Source of the DNA: Streptomyces alfalfae
Lineage (GTDB): Bacteria; Actinomycetota; Actinomycetes; Streptomycetales; Streptomycetaceae
DNA: 64,000 nt
Direction of reading: 5' to 3'
NCBI RefSeq assembly: GCF_004127445.1
Contig: NZ_QEXM01000051.1
Span: 62,001-126,000, forward strand
A program made the translations under genes and the position numbers. The notes under the pieces were generated by a model. It was not told the DNA's origin. It saw nothing but the letters and a program-made list of their open reading frames with translations, and did no database searches. Of this stretch, positions 49,882 through 58,236 are shown piece by piece (the first letter of the stretch is position 1; every line of letters starts with the position of its first letter).

Positions 49882-50538
49882 ATGCCCGCAGACAAGCGCG
49901 CCCAGCTCGCCGACGCCCGGCTCTACCTGTGCGTGGACGCCCGCAGGCGCCAGGGAGACCTCCCCGAGTTCCTCGACGCCGTCCTCGCGGGCGGCGTCGA
50001 CATCGTGCAGCTCCGCGACAAGGGCATGGAGGCCGCCGAGGAGCTGGAGCACCTCCGGGTCTTCGCCGACGCCGCCCGCCGGCACGGCAAGCTCCTCGCC
50101 GTCAACGACCGCGCGGACGTCGCGCACGCCATCGGCGCCGACGTGCTGCACCTGGGCCAGGGCGACCTGCCCGTCCCCGCGGCCCGCGCCATCCTCGGCG
50201 GCGGTGACGACGTGCTGATCGGCCGCTCCACGCACGCCGAGTCCGAGGCCGCCGCGGCGGCCGTGCAGGACGGCGTCGACTACTTCTGCACCGGTCCCTG
50301 CTGGCCCACCCCCACCAAGCCGGGCCGCCACGCCCCCGGCCTCGACCTGGTCAGGCACACGGCCTCGCTCGGCACGGACCGCCCCTGGTTCGCCATCGGC
50401 GGCATCGACGCGGGCAACCTCGACCAGGTGCTCGAAGCGGGCGCCCGCCGCGTCGTCGTCGTCCGGGCGATCACCGAGGCCGACGACCCGGGAGCCGCCG
50501 CCGCGGAGTTCGCGAAGCGGCTGCGCACGGCCGTCTGA
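49882..50538 (+). CDS. thiE: Thiamine phosphate synthase
   Basis: A 218-residue TIM-barrel enzyme that joins the pyrimidine and thiazole phosphate units. It shows VQLRDKGM near residue 48, LLAVNDRADVAHAIGADVLHLGQ near 72-94, the GRSTHAESEA loop and the GPCWPTPTKPG and FAIGGIDAGNL motifs. The ATG at 49882 follows GGGGGGAC. It lies on the other strand from thiOSG and about 2 kb away, and has no visible TPP riboswitch. Confidence 0.94.
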   Translation: MPADKRAQLADARLYLCVDARRRQGDLPEFLDAVLAGGVDIVQLRDKGMEAAEELEHLRVFADAARRHGKLLAVNDRADVAHAIGADVLHLGQGDLPVPAARAILGGGDDVLIGRSTHAESEAAAAAVQDGVDYFCTGPCWPTPTKPGRHAPGLDLVRHTASLGTDRPWFAIGGIDAGNLDQVLEAGARRVVVVRAITEADDPGAAAAEFAKRLRTAV

Positions 50539-50642
50539 GCAGCGTGGTCCGCCGGTCCGCGGCCCCCGGCGGGCCGCCCCGGCCGCGGCTGTCCGGTCCG
50601 TGGACAAGAAACCGGCAAAACAGGCTATTTTCCAAGGTCCGG

Positions 50643-50671
50643 TTGGGTGACCGCCGAGGCCTGGCTAACCT
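50643..50671 (+). promoter_or_regulatory. Promoter of a leaderless metF transcript
   Basis: TTGGGT (50643-50648), a 17-base spacer and TAACCT (50666-50671) form a good vegetative promoter. The metF ATG begins seven bases after the -10, so transcription would start at the A of the start codon. No Shine-Dalgarno sequence is present. Confidence 0.5.
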
Positions 50672-50677
50672 GCCCGT

Positions 50678-51595
50678 ATGGCCCTAGGCACTGCTTCCAC
50701 CAGGACAGACCGCGCGCGCACCGTGCGCGACATGCTCGCGACCGGCAAGACGACGTACTCGTTCGAGTTCTCCGCGCCGAAGACCCCGAAGGGCGAGCGG
50801 AATCTGTGGAACGCGCTGCGCCGGGTCGAGGCGGTCGCCCCGGACTTCGTCTCCGTCACCTACGGGGCGGGTGGCTCCACGCGCACCGGCACGGTCAAGG
50901 AGACCCAGCAGATCGTCGCCGACACCACCCTGACGCCGGTCGCGCACCTGACCGCCGTCGACCACTCGGTGGCCGAACTGCGCAACATCATCGGGCAGTA
51001 CGCGGACGCCGGCATCCGGAACATGCTCGCGGTCCGCGGCGACCCGCCGGGCGACCCGCTCGGCGACTGGGTCGCGCACCCCGAGGGCCTCACCTACGCC
51101 GCCGAACTGGTCGAGCTCATCAAGGAGTCCGGCGACTTCTGCGTGGGCGTCGCGGCGTTCCCCGCGATGCACCCGCGCTCGACCGACTGGGAGAGCGACA
51201 CCCGGCACTTCATCGACAAGTGCCGGGCCGGCGCGGACTACGCGATCACGCAGATGTTCTTCGACCCCGAGGAGTACCTGCGGCTGCGCGACCGCGTCGA
51301 GGCCGCAGGCTGCGACACGCCGGTCATCCCCGAGATGATGCCCGTCACCAACGTCCGCCAGCTCGACCGGCTGCCCCAGCTCAGCAACGCCGTTTTCCCA
51401 GCCGAGCTGAAAGAGAGGATCCTCGCGGTCAAAGACGATCCCGCCGCTGTACGCTCCATTGGCATCGAGTTCGCGACGGAGTTCTGCGCGCGGTTGCTGG
51501 CCGAAGGTGTCCCGGGACTGCACTTCATCACGCTCAACAACTCCACGGCGACGCTGGAAATCTACGAGAATCTGGGCCTGCACCGACGGGCCTGA
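50678..51595 (+). CDS. metF: Methylenetetrahydrofolate reductase
   Basis: A 305-residue flavoprotein that makes 5-methyltetrahydrofolate for methionine synthesis. It has YSFEFSAPKTPKGERNLW, FVSVTYGAGGSTR, the folate-binding MLAVRGDPPGDP, the ITQMFFD motif and NNSTATLEIYENLGL at the C-terminus. The ATG at 50678 is the first codon of a probably leaderless mRNA. No SAM or B12 riboswitch is seen upstream. Confidence 0.94.
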   Translation: MALGTASTRTDRARTVRDMLATGKTTYSFEFSAPKTPKGERNLWNALRRVEAVAPDFVSVTYGAGGSTRTGTVKETQQIVADTTLTPVAHLTAVDHSVAELRNIIGQYADAGIRNMLAVRGDPPGDPLGDWVAHPEGLTYAAELVELIKESGDFCVGVAAFPAMHPRSTDWESDTRHFIDKCRAGADYAITQMFFDPEEYLRLRDRVEAAGCDTPVIPEMMPVTNVRQLDRLPQLSNAVFPAELKERILAVKDDPAAVRSIGIEFATEFCARLLAEGVPGLHFITLNNSTATLEIYENLGLHRRA

Positions 51596-51646
51596 GCGGC
51601 CCTACCCCCGTGCCCACGGGCGGCGGCCGTAGGGGAGAGGGGCGTA

Positions 51647-52522
51647 ATGGGCTGGACGGTCCTCTACATCGCGTTCGGTTGCGTCGCGCTGTGGCTGCTC
51701 GGAGAGGTGCTGCTGCAGTACAAGGCCAGGCTGCGGTGGCGGCTCCTGGCTTTCGTGGGCTTCCTCTGCGTGGTCATCGGCGTGCTGCTGCCGTCGGTAT
51801 GGGTCATCGGGCTCGGCGCCATCGCCTTCGCCACCGGCCAGACGTACGTGACGCTGTCGTTCCGCAAGGGCTTCTCCACCGGCTGGGCGCTCGGCGGCAG
51901 GCCCGGCCCGAGCAAGCGCCGCAAGGCGTCCGGCAAGCAGGCGACCGTGCAGGAGCCGACGCTCCAGGTCTCCGACCTGGAGTACGAGCAGCCCGCCGAG
52001 CAGCCGTTCGAGCCGGTCCCGCCGCCGCCCGCGCACGACCCGGGGGTCTACGAACCGCAGCCGCTGCCCGACGACACCGGGCAGTACGGCGTCTACGACG
52101 AGGCGGCGCACCCCCCGCAGGCCGCGGGCGAGACCCACCCGAGCGAGCACCACGGCTACGACACCGCGGCCTTCGCGGGCTATGACCAGCAGGGCTACGC
52201 GTACGACGAGAACGCCCAGCAGCAGTACGCGGCGTACTCCGACCCCTACATCGGCGGCCAGGGTTACGACACCGGCCAGGGCTACGACCCCTACGCGGGC
52301 CAGCAGCAGTACGCCCCGTACGGCGGCGACACCTATGGCGGGCTCGGCGACGTCTACAACGACACCCCGCCCGGCGGCGTCTGGGTGCCCCAGCAGCGCA
52401 CCACCGACGCGCAGTACGGCGGGGAGCTCCCGCAGGAGCAGCCCTATCCGTACGGACACGGCGAGGGGTACGACGGGCCGGGCCCCCACCCGGACCACAA
52501 CGAACAGCAGTACCGCTACTGA
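51647..52522 (+). CDS. Membrane protein with Tyr/Gln/Gly-rich tail
   Basis: A 291-residue protein. Two hydrophobic helices (about 3-22 and 32-66) are followed by a basic segment (GPSKRRKASGKQ) and a 180-residue low-complexity tail rich in Tyr, Gln, Gly, Asp and Pro, with many GYD, QQY and YA pairs. Such tails resemble disordered, condensate-prone regions. I recognise no catalytic domain. The ATG at 51647 follows AGGGGAGAGGGG, 51 bases after metF, so the genes may be co-transcribed. A role in the membrane is likely; the rest is unknown. Confidence 0.7.
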   Translation: MGWTVLYIAFGCVALWLLGEVLLQYKARLRWRLLAFVGFLCVVIGVLLPSVWVIGLGAIAFATGQTYVTLSFRKGFSTGWALGGRPGPSKRRKASGKQATVQEPTLQVSDLEYEQPAEQPFEPVPPPPAHDPGVYEPQPLPDDTGQYGVYDEAAHPPQAAGETHPSEHHGYDTAAFAGYDQQGYAYDENAQQQYAAYSDPYIGGQGYDTGQGYDPYAGQQQYAPYGGDTYGGLGDVYNDTPPGGVWVPQQRTTDAQYGGELPQEQPYPYGHGEGYDGPGPHPDHNEQQYRY

Positions 52523-52530
52523 CGCCGCGG

Positions 52531-52564
52531 CCGGGCGGCGTCCCTCACCGGGGGCGTCGCCCGG
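52531..52564. terminator. Convergent-gene terminator
   Basis: The arms ccgggcggcgtccc and ggggcgtcgcccgg pair over 14 positions including two G-U pairs, with a six-base loop. It fills the 43-base gap between the tail-rich protein and the convergent oxidoreductase gene and can act in both directions. Confidence 0.6.
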
Positions 52565-52565
52565 C

Positions 52566-54068
52566 TCACTGCGAGCCGCGGAACCCCGGCCCCTCGACGA
52601 TCAGCCCGGCGACCAGCGCCCCCGACATGCCCGCGTGGGGCAGACCGCCGCCCGGATGCGACCAGCCGCCGACCGCGAAGAGCCCCGGCAGCCGCGTGGT
52701 GTTGGCCGGGTGCAGGAACCCGCCGCCGGCCGCCGCGAGGGCCGGAGCGGGCACCGCGCCGCCGTCGGACCCCGTCGCCTCGGCCACGTCCGCCGGCGTG
52801 CGCACCTCGTGCCACAGGAGCCGGTCCCGCAGGCCGGGGACGGCGGCCTCGGCGTGGTCGATGAGACGCTCCGCCTCGGCCGGGGTGATCTCCAGATGCG
52901 CCGGCGCCGTCACCGTGAGGGTCACCGCCTCGTGCGCGTCGTCCGGCACGAGGCCCGGGTCGTCGGGGCGCAGCACCGTGACGGTGGGGGCGGCGGCGAG
53001 GCCGGGACGCTCCCCGAAGAGGCGGTCGAGCTCGGCCCCGCGGTCCGCCGCGTGCACCACCGTGCGGTGCGGGGCGGACCCGGGGCGGCCCCCGGACAGG
53101 GCCAGCAGGACCGTCAGGCGGCTCGGGGTCCCCGAGCGGCCCGGCACGTCGCCCCGCGCCCGCAGGTCCACGCCGCCGGGCGCCAGGCGGTCCAGCGCGG
53201 TGGACGCGACGCCCGCGACCACGAAGTCCGCCTCCCGCGCCGTGCCGTCCGCCAGCTCGACGCCCGCCGCGCGGCCGTCCTTCTCCACGATCCGTGTCAC
53301 CGCCGCGCCGAACACGAACTCGACCCGCCGGGCCACGCACCGCTCGTACAGCGCACGGGCCAGCGCGCGCATGCCGCCCCGCACCGCCCAGACGCCGAAG
53401 GTCTGCTCCATGTACGGCAGGACGGCCGCGCTCGCCGGGGTCGTGCGCGGGTCGAGGCCGTGCGCCAGGGCGAAGTGTTCGAGCAGCGCCACGAGCCGCG
53501 GGTCGCCGCCCAGTTCCAGAGCGCCGATCTCGGCGAGCGTGGCCGCGCTGCGGTCGCGGCGCAGCAGCCGCTTGTGGACCACGGCGGGATACGGCTCGCG
53601 CTCGCCGAGCACCTGCCAGTCCTCGAAGAGGGGCTCCTCAAGGAGCGGGCGGCGGGCGCGGTCCCAGGTCTCCCGCGCGCGGTTCATGAACGCCGCCCAG
53701 CGGGCGCCCGAACCGTCGCCGAGCGCCTTGTCCAGGGCCTCGCCGATGCCCGCGCGCGAGGCGTTCGGCAGGTCGGTCACGGTGCCGTCCGCGAAGACGT
53801 GCCGCACGGCGGGCTCGACCTGCGTGAGCTCGACGCACTGCTCCAGGGGTTCCTTGCCGGTCTTGACGAACACGTCGCGGTAGACCGCGGGGAGCGGGAG
53901 CAGTCCCGGCCCCGTGTCGAAGGCGAAGCCGTCCCGCTCGAAGCGGCCGAGCGCGCCGCCGTATGTCTCCCCGCGTTCACACACCACCACCCGGTGGCCC
54001 GCGACGGCGAGCCGGGCGGCGGCCGTCATCGCGCCCATCCCGGCGCCGATCACCACAATCCGTGCCAT
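52566..54068 (-). CDS. Phytoene-desaturase-like FAD oxidoreductase
   Basis: A 500-residue FAD-dependent amine oxidase/CrtI-type enzyme. The N-terminal dinucleotide motif ARIVVIGAGMGAMTAAARLA and the C-terminal LPGLFAVGGWSHPGGGLPHAGMSGALVAG are characteristic of the phytoene desaturase group. I chose the ATG at 54068 just before this motif; a GTG 24 bases upstream is possible. No other carotenoid genes are near, so a function on a retinoid, quinone or other lipid is as likely as carotenoid synthesis. Confidence 0.78.
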   Translation of the reverse strand: MARIVVIGAGMGAMTAAARLAVAGHRVVVCERGETYGGALGRFERDGFAFDTGPGLLPLPAVYRDVFVKTGKEPLEQCVELTQVEPAVRHVFADGTVTDLPNASRAGIGEALDKALGDGSGARWAAFMNRARETWDRARRPLLEEPLFEDWQVLGEREPYPAVVHKRLLRRDRSAATLAEIGALELGGDPRLVALLEHFALAHGLDPRTTPASAAVLPYMEQTFGVWAVRGGMRALARALYERCVARRVEFVFGAAVTRIVEKDGRAAGVELADGTAREADFVVAGVASTALDRLAPGGVDLRARGDVPGRSGTPSRLTVLLALSGGRPGSAPHRTVVHAADRGAELDRLFGERPGLAAAPTVTVLRPDDPGLVPDDAHEAVTLTVTAPAHLEITPAEAERLIDHAEAAVPGLRDRLLWHEVRTPADVAEATGSDGGAVPAPALAAAGGGFLHPANTTRLPGLFAVGGWSHPGGGLPHAGMSGALVAGLIVEGPGFRGSQ

Positions 54069-54125
54069 GCCAGGGACTTTATCGGCCGCCACTGACAGCG
54101 CCGCCGGAGCCCCGTGACGCCGTGA

Positions 54126-54740
54126 TCAGCCCGGCGGCGGTCCCGCCCGGCCCGCGAGCCGCTTCTCCTCGCGCCGCTGCGCCCTGCGCCGCAGGAACCT
54201 GCGGATGCGGGACACGAGGAAGAACAGGAGGAAGAGGCCGAGCAGCAGGAGCACGCCCGCGATGACGGCGGCGGCCTCCGGGTAGAACATCGCGAAGGAG
54301 ACGACCCCGCCGACCCCGAGGTCCTCCGCGACGCTCAGCGCGACGTTGCTGAACGGCTCCGGCGAGGTGTTGACCGCCATCCGCGTCCCCGCCTTCACCG
54401 CGTGGCTGGCGAGCGCGGTCGAGCCGCCGACCGCCCCCGCGGCCAGATCGGGGAGCGAACCGCTCTGGCCCGCGAGCAGCGCCCCGACCACGGCTCCGGA
54501 GACCGGCCGGATCACGGTGTGCACGGAGTCCCACGCCGAGTCGACGTAGGGGATCTTGTCGGCGACGGCCTCGCAGAGGAACAGCGCTCCGGCGACGATC
54601 AGGACGTCCGTCCGCTGGAGCGCCTCCGGGACCTCGTCACTGACGCCGGTCGCGCCGAAGACGCCGAGCAGCAGGACAACGGCGTACGCGTTGATCCCGC
54701 TCGCCCAGCCGCTGGTGAACACCAGGGGGAGTACGGACAC
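54126..54740 (-). CDS. DUF4126 membrane protein
   Basis: A 204-residue integral membrane protein with four to five hydrophobic helices, a central PYVDSAWDSVHTVIRPVSG motif near residue 60 and a basic C-terminal tail. It has the DUF4126 pattern and no known function. The GTG at 54740 follows TACGAT, a -10-like element ending eight bases upstream, with no Shine-Dalgarno sequence, so the transcript may be leaderless. A longer frame upstream has no support. Confidence 0.75.
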   Translation of the reverse strand: MSVLPLVFTSGWASGINAYAVVLLLGVFGATGVSDEVPEALQRTDVLIVAGALFLCEAVADKIPYVDSAWDSVHTVIRPVSGAVVGALLAGQSGSLPDLAAGAVGGSTALASHAVKAGTRMAVNTSPEPFSNVALSVAEDLGVGGVVSFAMFYPEAAAVIAGVLLLLGLFLLFFLVSRIRRFLRRRAQRREEKRLAGRAGPPPG

Positions 54741-54820
54741 GGACGTGATCGTAACCAGTCGCGGGCCGGCCGGTCTGGGGGTGCGCGCGCACGCGTGAGT
54801 ATCCGTACCTAGGAGAAGAG

Positions 54821-54868
54821 ATGAGTACGCGTGCGGATGGGCCCCCACCTGCAAAGACGGAAGAGTGA
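54821..54868 (+). CDS. Candidate 15-residue small ORF
   Basis: An ATG with the strong site TAGGAG nine bases upstream opens a frame for 15 residues (MSTRADGPPPAKTEE) ending in TGA. It runs opposite to both neighbours. It could be a small protein or chance. The ribosome-binding site is unusually good for a random frame, which is the only support. Confidence 0.35.
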   Translation: MSTRADGPPPAKTEE

Positions 54869-55029
54869 GGGCCACGGAGAAGGGCGTGGCGCCGGTACCG
54901 CCGACACGGGGCGGCGGAACGGCGCCGCACCCTTGGCCGCTCCTCCCGCCGCGAGGCGGGGGCGAGGCACGGGGGTGACTCGGGGGACGACCACACGGGG
55001 GTCGCACGGGGGTCACGGGGGATGTGAGA

Positions 55030-55077
55030 GGCGCCGGTCCGGCGCCGCCTGGAGAACAGGTGGCGACGGACCGGCGC
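55030..55077. terminator. Imperfect hairpin downstream of tetR
   Basis: The arms gcgccggtccggcgccgcctgg and caggtggcgacggaccggcgc pair with a few mismatches around a small loop. On the minus strand it lies 84 bases past the tetR stop and may end that transcript. Confidence 0.5.
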
Positions 55078-55160
55078 TGTCATTCCGCGCCGCTCTCCGC
55101 CGGCGCGCCGTCCCCCTCCGCCCCCCGCGCGGTCATCCGGCGGGACCACGGCGCGTGCCG

Positions 55161-55781
55161 CTACGCGCGCGTGCCGCTCACCCGGCCCTGGAGCAGCCGG
55201 GACAGCGCCGCGTGCACGTCGTCCAGCGAGCGCTCGGGCTGGAAGGCCTGCCAGTCCAGGGCCGCGACCAGCACCATGCCGACGAGCGCGGCGGCCGTCA
55301 GCGGGACATCGATCTCCTCGCTCAGCTCGCCGTTCCCCACGCCCGCCCGCAGCACGTCCTCGACGACCGCGACCGCCCGCTGCCTGACCACCATGAGGGT
55401 GGACTGCCAGGCCCGGTTGGTCCGCCAGAGCTCGGCCACGTACAGCTGTGTGAAGGCCGGGTAGCGGTCGATGAAGACCAGGCCCGCCCTGATCATCGCG
55501 TCCAGGGCGTCGACCTTGCTGCCGCCCGCCCTGTCCGTGCCGTCGGCCGCCTCCTTCAGGGAGGCGGTCAGCAGGCCGACACCGTGCCGCAGAAGCTCTT
55601 CGAAGAGGACGGATTTGCTCGCGAAGTTGTAGTAGACGGTGCCCTTCGCGACCCCCGCACGCTCGGCGATCTCGTCGACGGTCGTCGCGGAGAAGCCCTG
55701 TTCCGCGATGAGGGTGACGGCGGCCTCGTAGAGCTTCTGCCGGGTGGCCTCTCGCCTGCTGCCGGCTGTGCTGCTGTCCAT
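55161..55781 (-). CDS. TetR-family regulator
   Basis: A 206-residue repressor. The N-terminal helix-turn-helix has RQKLYEAAVTLIAEQGFSATTVDEI and RAGVAKGTVYYNFASKSVLF. The C-terminal domain has the TetR_C-like KVDALDAMIRAGLVFIDRYPAFTQLYVAELWR. The ATG at 55781 is chosen because the open frame upstream is Gly/Pro-rich and without a start signal. It is divergent from the HEPN-like gene, with 180 bases between them for a shared control region. The ligand is unknown. Confidence 0.9.
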   Translation of the reverse strand: MDSSTAGSRREATRQKLYEAAVTLIAEQGFSATTVDEIAERAGVAKGTVYYNFASKSVLFEELLRHGVGLLTASLKEAADGTDRAGGSKVDALDAMIRAGLVFIDRYPAFTQLYVAELWRTNRAWQSTLMVVRQRAVAVVEDVLRAGVGNGELSEEIDVPLTAAALVGMVLVAALDWQAFQPERSLDDVHAALSRLLQGRVSGTRA

Positions 55782-55961
55782 GGCCCCGATTCTCACAGGT
55801 CGGCCCGCCCCCGCGGCGCCGGCTCCGGGCGCACCCGGCCCAGGCCTGACCACCCCCCGCCCGCAGGGGTGAAATGCCAGGTCAGGGCCGATTGTCAGTG
55901 GGGTACTCCACTATGGGCACATACGGCCACCGTGCCGTCACACGACGACAGGAGGTTCGTC

Positions 55962-56510
55962 ATGGCCAGCTCTTCCGCAGCAGCCGCACGCCGGCACCGC
56001 GCCGGCGGGGCCGCTTCCTCACTGACCGGCCCGGCGAGCGATGTCCACCCCGTCCTGCGCCGCGCGACCGCCCCGCCCGCCGCCCTCGATCTGCTCGCCC
56101 AGGCCCGTGCCGGGATCGAAGAGGCGGCCCGCCTCGACGCCCCGAACGAGCGCTATGCCACCGCCCACCTCGCCGCCCTGCGCACCGCGGCCGCCGTCCT
56201 CGCCGCGCGCGGCCGCCCCGAGACGACCCCGCGCCGCAGGCAGCGCATCCGAAGCGCCTGGGAAGTCCTGCCCGAGATAGCACCCGAACTGACCGAGTGG
56301 AGCGCCCTCTTCGCCTCCGGCGCCGCCCGCAGGGCCCGCGCCGAGGCCGGCATCCGGGGCGCCGCCACCGCCCGCGCCGCCGACGACCTGCTGCGGGACG
56401 TGGCGATGTTCCTGCGTCTGGTCGAGCGGATGCTGGTCCTCCAGCCCGTGCTGCCCCAACCGAGGCAGGAGCCGCCGGAGGCGGGAGAGGGGCCGCCCGA
56501 CGCGAGCTGA
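55962..56510 (+). CDS. SAV_6107-type HEPN-like protein
   Basis: A 182-residue helical protein of the actinobacterial group named after SAV_6107. The central helix RYATAHLAALRTAAAVLAA and the final DDLLRDVAMFLRLVERML are typical. An Rx4H string (R64, H69) is in the first helices, not where the catalytic motif of HEPN RNases usually lies, so activity is uncertain. The ATG at 55962 follows GGAGG. No MNT nucleotidyltransferase or antitoxin gene is next to it. Confidence 0.7.
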   Translation: MASSSAAAARRHRAGGAASSLTGPASDVHPVLRRATAPPAALDLLAQARAGIEEAARLDAPNERYATAHLAALRTAAAVLAARGRPETTPRRRQRIRSAWEVLPEIAPELTEWSALFASGAARRARAEAGIRGAATARAADDLLRDVAMFLRLVERMLVLQPVLPQPRQEPPEAGEGPPDAS

Positions 56511-56607
56511 CCGGGCGTCCCGTGGTGCGGGACGGGTGACCGGGCACCGGGCGGCAGGCAATAGGGTGGGGTTTGTTCTCACCCCACGCGCCGAGGAGTC
56601 AACTGCC

Positions 56608-57444
56608 GTGTCGGACCCGATGCGCCCGCCCGTCTCCCACCACCACCCGCAGACGGCGTCGTTGCGCTCCGACCCCTCCCGTCCCCGCGCCTCTCTCCGC
56701 ACCGCCGTGGTCTGGGACGTCCTGAAGGACGCCCTCGACCGCCGCGTCAAGGTCACGGGCCGGGAGTCGCGCTCCGAGCTGGACGTGCTCGACACCGGGG
56801 GCGGCAGCGGCAACTTCGCGGTGCCCGTCGCCCGCCTCGGGCACCGGGTCACGGTCGTCGACCCCAGCCCGAACGCGCTCTTCGCGCTGGAGCGCCGGGC
56901 CGCCGAGGCCGGCGTCGCCGACCGGGTGCGCGGCGTCCAGGGCGATGTGCTCGGCCTCTTCGACGTGGTCGGACGCGGCGGCTTCGACGCCGTCCTGTGC
57001 CACGGCGTCCTGGAGTACGTGGACGACCCGGCCGAGGGCGTGCGCCTCGCCGTCGACGCGCTGCGCCCCGGCGGCATCCTCAGCCTGCTCGGCGCCGGAC
57101 TCGGCGGCGCCGTGCTGGCGCGCGCCCTCGCGGGCCACTTCACGGAGGCGCGGACGGCTCTCGCCGACCCGGCGGGCCGCTGGGGCGAGGGCGACCCCGT
57201 GCCGCGCCGCTTCACCGCCGAGCAGCTCACCGCGCTCGTCGAGGCCGCGGGCGTCCGCGTCGACGCGGTGCACGGCGTCCGGGTCTTCGCCGACCTGGTG
57301 CCCGGCGTCCTCGTGGACACCGAGCCCGGGGCCATGGAAGCCCTCCTCCAGCTGGAGGCCGCGGCGGCCGAGCTGCCCGCCTTCCACTCCGTGGCCACGC
57401 AGCTGCATGTGCTCGGCGAGGTCCGTGAGGCGGCCGGAGTCTGA
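56608..57444 (+). CDS. Class I SAM-dependent methyltransferase
   Basis: A 278-residue methyltransferase. The SAM-binding motif DVLDTGGGSGNFAVPVA is near residue 52, the acidic VVDPSP at the end of strand 2, DVLGLF near motif II, and a post-motif CHGVLEYVDDP. The substrate is unknown. I placed the start at the GTG at 56608, because GAGGAG lies upstream and the product begins SDPMRPPVSHHHP. A longer frame to 56536 has no start signal. It follows the HEPN gene by 97 bases. Confidence 0.83.
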   Translation: MSDPMRPPVSHHHPQTASLRSDPSRPRASLRTAVVWDVLKDALDRRVKVTGRESRSELDVLDTGGGSGNFAVPVARLGHRVTVVDPSPNALFALERRAAEAGVADRVRGVQGDVLGLFDVVGRGGFDAVLCHGVLEYVDDPAEGVRLAVDALRPGGILSLLGAGLGGAVLARALAGHFTEARTALADPAGRWGEGDPVPRRFTAEQLTALVEAAGVRVDAVHGVRVFADLVPGVLVDTEPGAMEALLQLEAAAAELPAFHSVATQLHVLGEVREAAGV

Positions 57445-57721
57445 GGGTGCGCCGGTGGCCGCCCCCGCTGATCAGCGGCGCAGCGGCACATGGAGTACGC
57501 CACAGGCCCCCCGAACGGGCTACCGGAGCCGTATGATCGAGGGATACCGGCCTGCATGACAGTCCGGCGGCTGGGGAATGCACGCTTCAGCGAGCCGGAG
57601 GGGCACGAAGGTCCGGTTTGGCGAAGTTGGCGCAGAGGGGCGGGTTTCACGGGGGCGATTCCCTGCCTATCCTGAAGGGGACCCCCGGTCGCCCCGGCGA
57701 CTGCACGATGAGGAGGACTCC

Positions 57722-58132
57722 GTGCCGCTCTCGGAGCACGAGCAGCGCATGCTCGAGCAGATGGAGCGAGCGCTGTACGCCGAAGATCCCAAGTTCGCGA
57801 CAGCGCTTGAGGGAAGCGGGCTGCGTACGTACACCCGGAAGCGGGTCTACCAAGCGGTCGTGGGCTTCCTGGTGGGCATCGCCCTTCTCATGGCCGGAAT
57901 GGTCGCCCAGCAGATCTGGATCAGCGTGGTGGGGTTCCTCGTCATGCTGGGCTGCGCGGTCCTCGCCGTCACGGGTTGGCGCAAGGCCCCGAAACCCGGT
58001 GAGCAGGGTCAGGGCGCGGCCACCGCGCAGGGCGGGCCACAGGCCCGACGGCAGACACGGCAGCGCCGCTCCGTCATGGACCGTATCGAACAGCGCTGGC
58101 AGCGCCGCCGCGACGAGCAGGGCGGCCAGTGA
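57722..58132 (+). CDS. DUF3040 membrane protein
   Basis: A 136-residue protein. The N-terminal PLSEHEQRMLEQMERALYAEDPKFA is the DUF3040 hallmark, and two hydrophobic helices follow (about 47-67 and 69-88), with a basic tail. The function is not known. The GTG at 57722 has GAGGAGG upstream. In Streptomyces such a gene lies close to mraZ and the dcw cell-division cluster, from memory, so the window may end near that cluster. Confidence 0.85.
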   Translation: MPLSEHEQRMLEQMERALYAEDPKFATALEGSGLRTYTRKRVYQAVVGFLVGIALLMAGMVAQQIWISVVGFLVMLGCAVLAVTGWRKAPKPGEQGQGAATAQGGPQARRQTRQRRSVMDRIEQRWQRRRDEQGGQ

Positions 58133-58175
58133 GCCGGACCGGGCCGGACCGGGTCCGGCCCGCCGAGATGTGATG

Positions 58176-58213
58176 TGTGAGGGGTGACCGCCACCGGGCG
58201 GTCACCCCTCACA
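58176..58213. terminator. Strong bidirectional terminator
   Basis: The 17-base arms tgtgaggggtgaccgcc and ggcggtcacccctcaca pair perfectly around ACCG. It lies between the convergent DUF3040 and transglutaminase genes and can serve both. Confidence 0.85.
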
Positions 58214-58236
58214 CGTATGTATGGACACGCATAGGT

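Larger units (their letters stand above)
54741..55160. other. Gene-poor 420-base region
   Basis: Between DUF4126 and the TetR gene lies 420 bases with one short candidate open frame (54821-54868) and an imperfect hairpin at 55030-55077 that probably ends transcription from tetR. The rest is G-rich, with no match to a known RNA class that I can see. Confidence 0.5.

Noticed and set aside
47875..50607. An upstream extension of the thiO frame by about 900 codons
   Set aside because: It would read through the TPP riboswitch and antisense to the FAD reductase, the Rv2175c-like gene and thiE. The real start is the ATG at 47874.
52566..54068. A carotenoid biosynthesis cluster suggested by the phytoene-desaturase-like gene
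   Set aside because: No phytoene synthase, GGPP synthase or cyclase gene is nearby. A single CrtI-like protein is not enough for a pathway call.
55997..56170. Rx4H in the HEPN-like protein as proof of RNase activity
   Set aside because: In known HEPN RNases the catalytic motif is in a later helix. Here it is in the N-terminal half and looks like part of a helix packing pattern.
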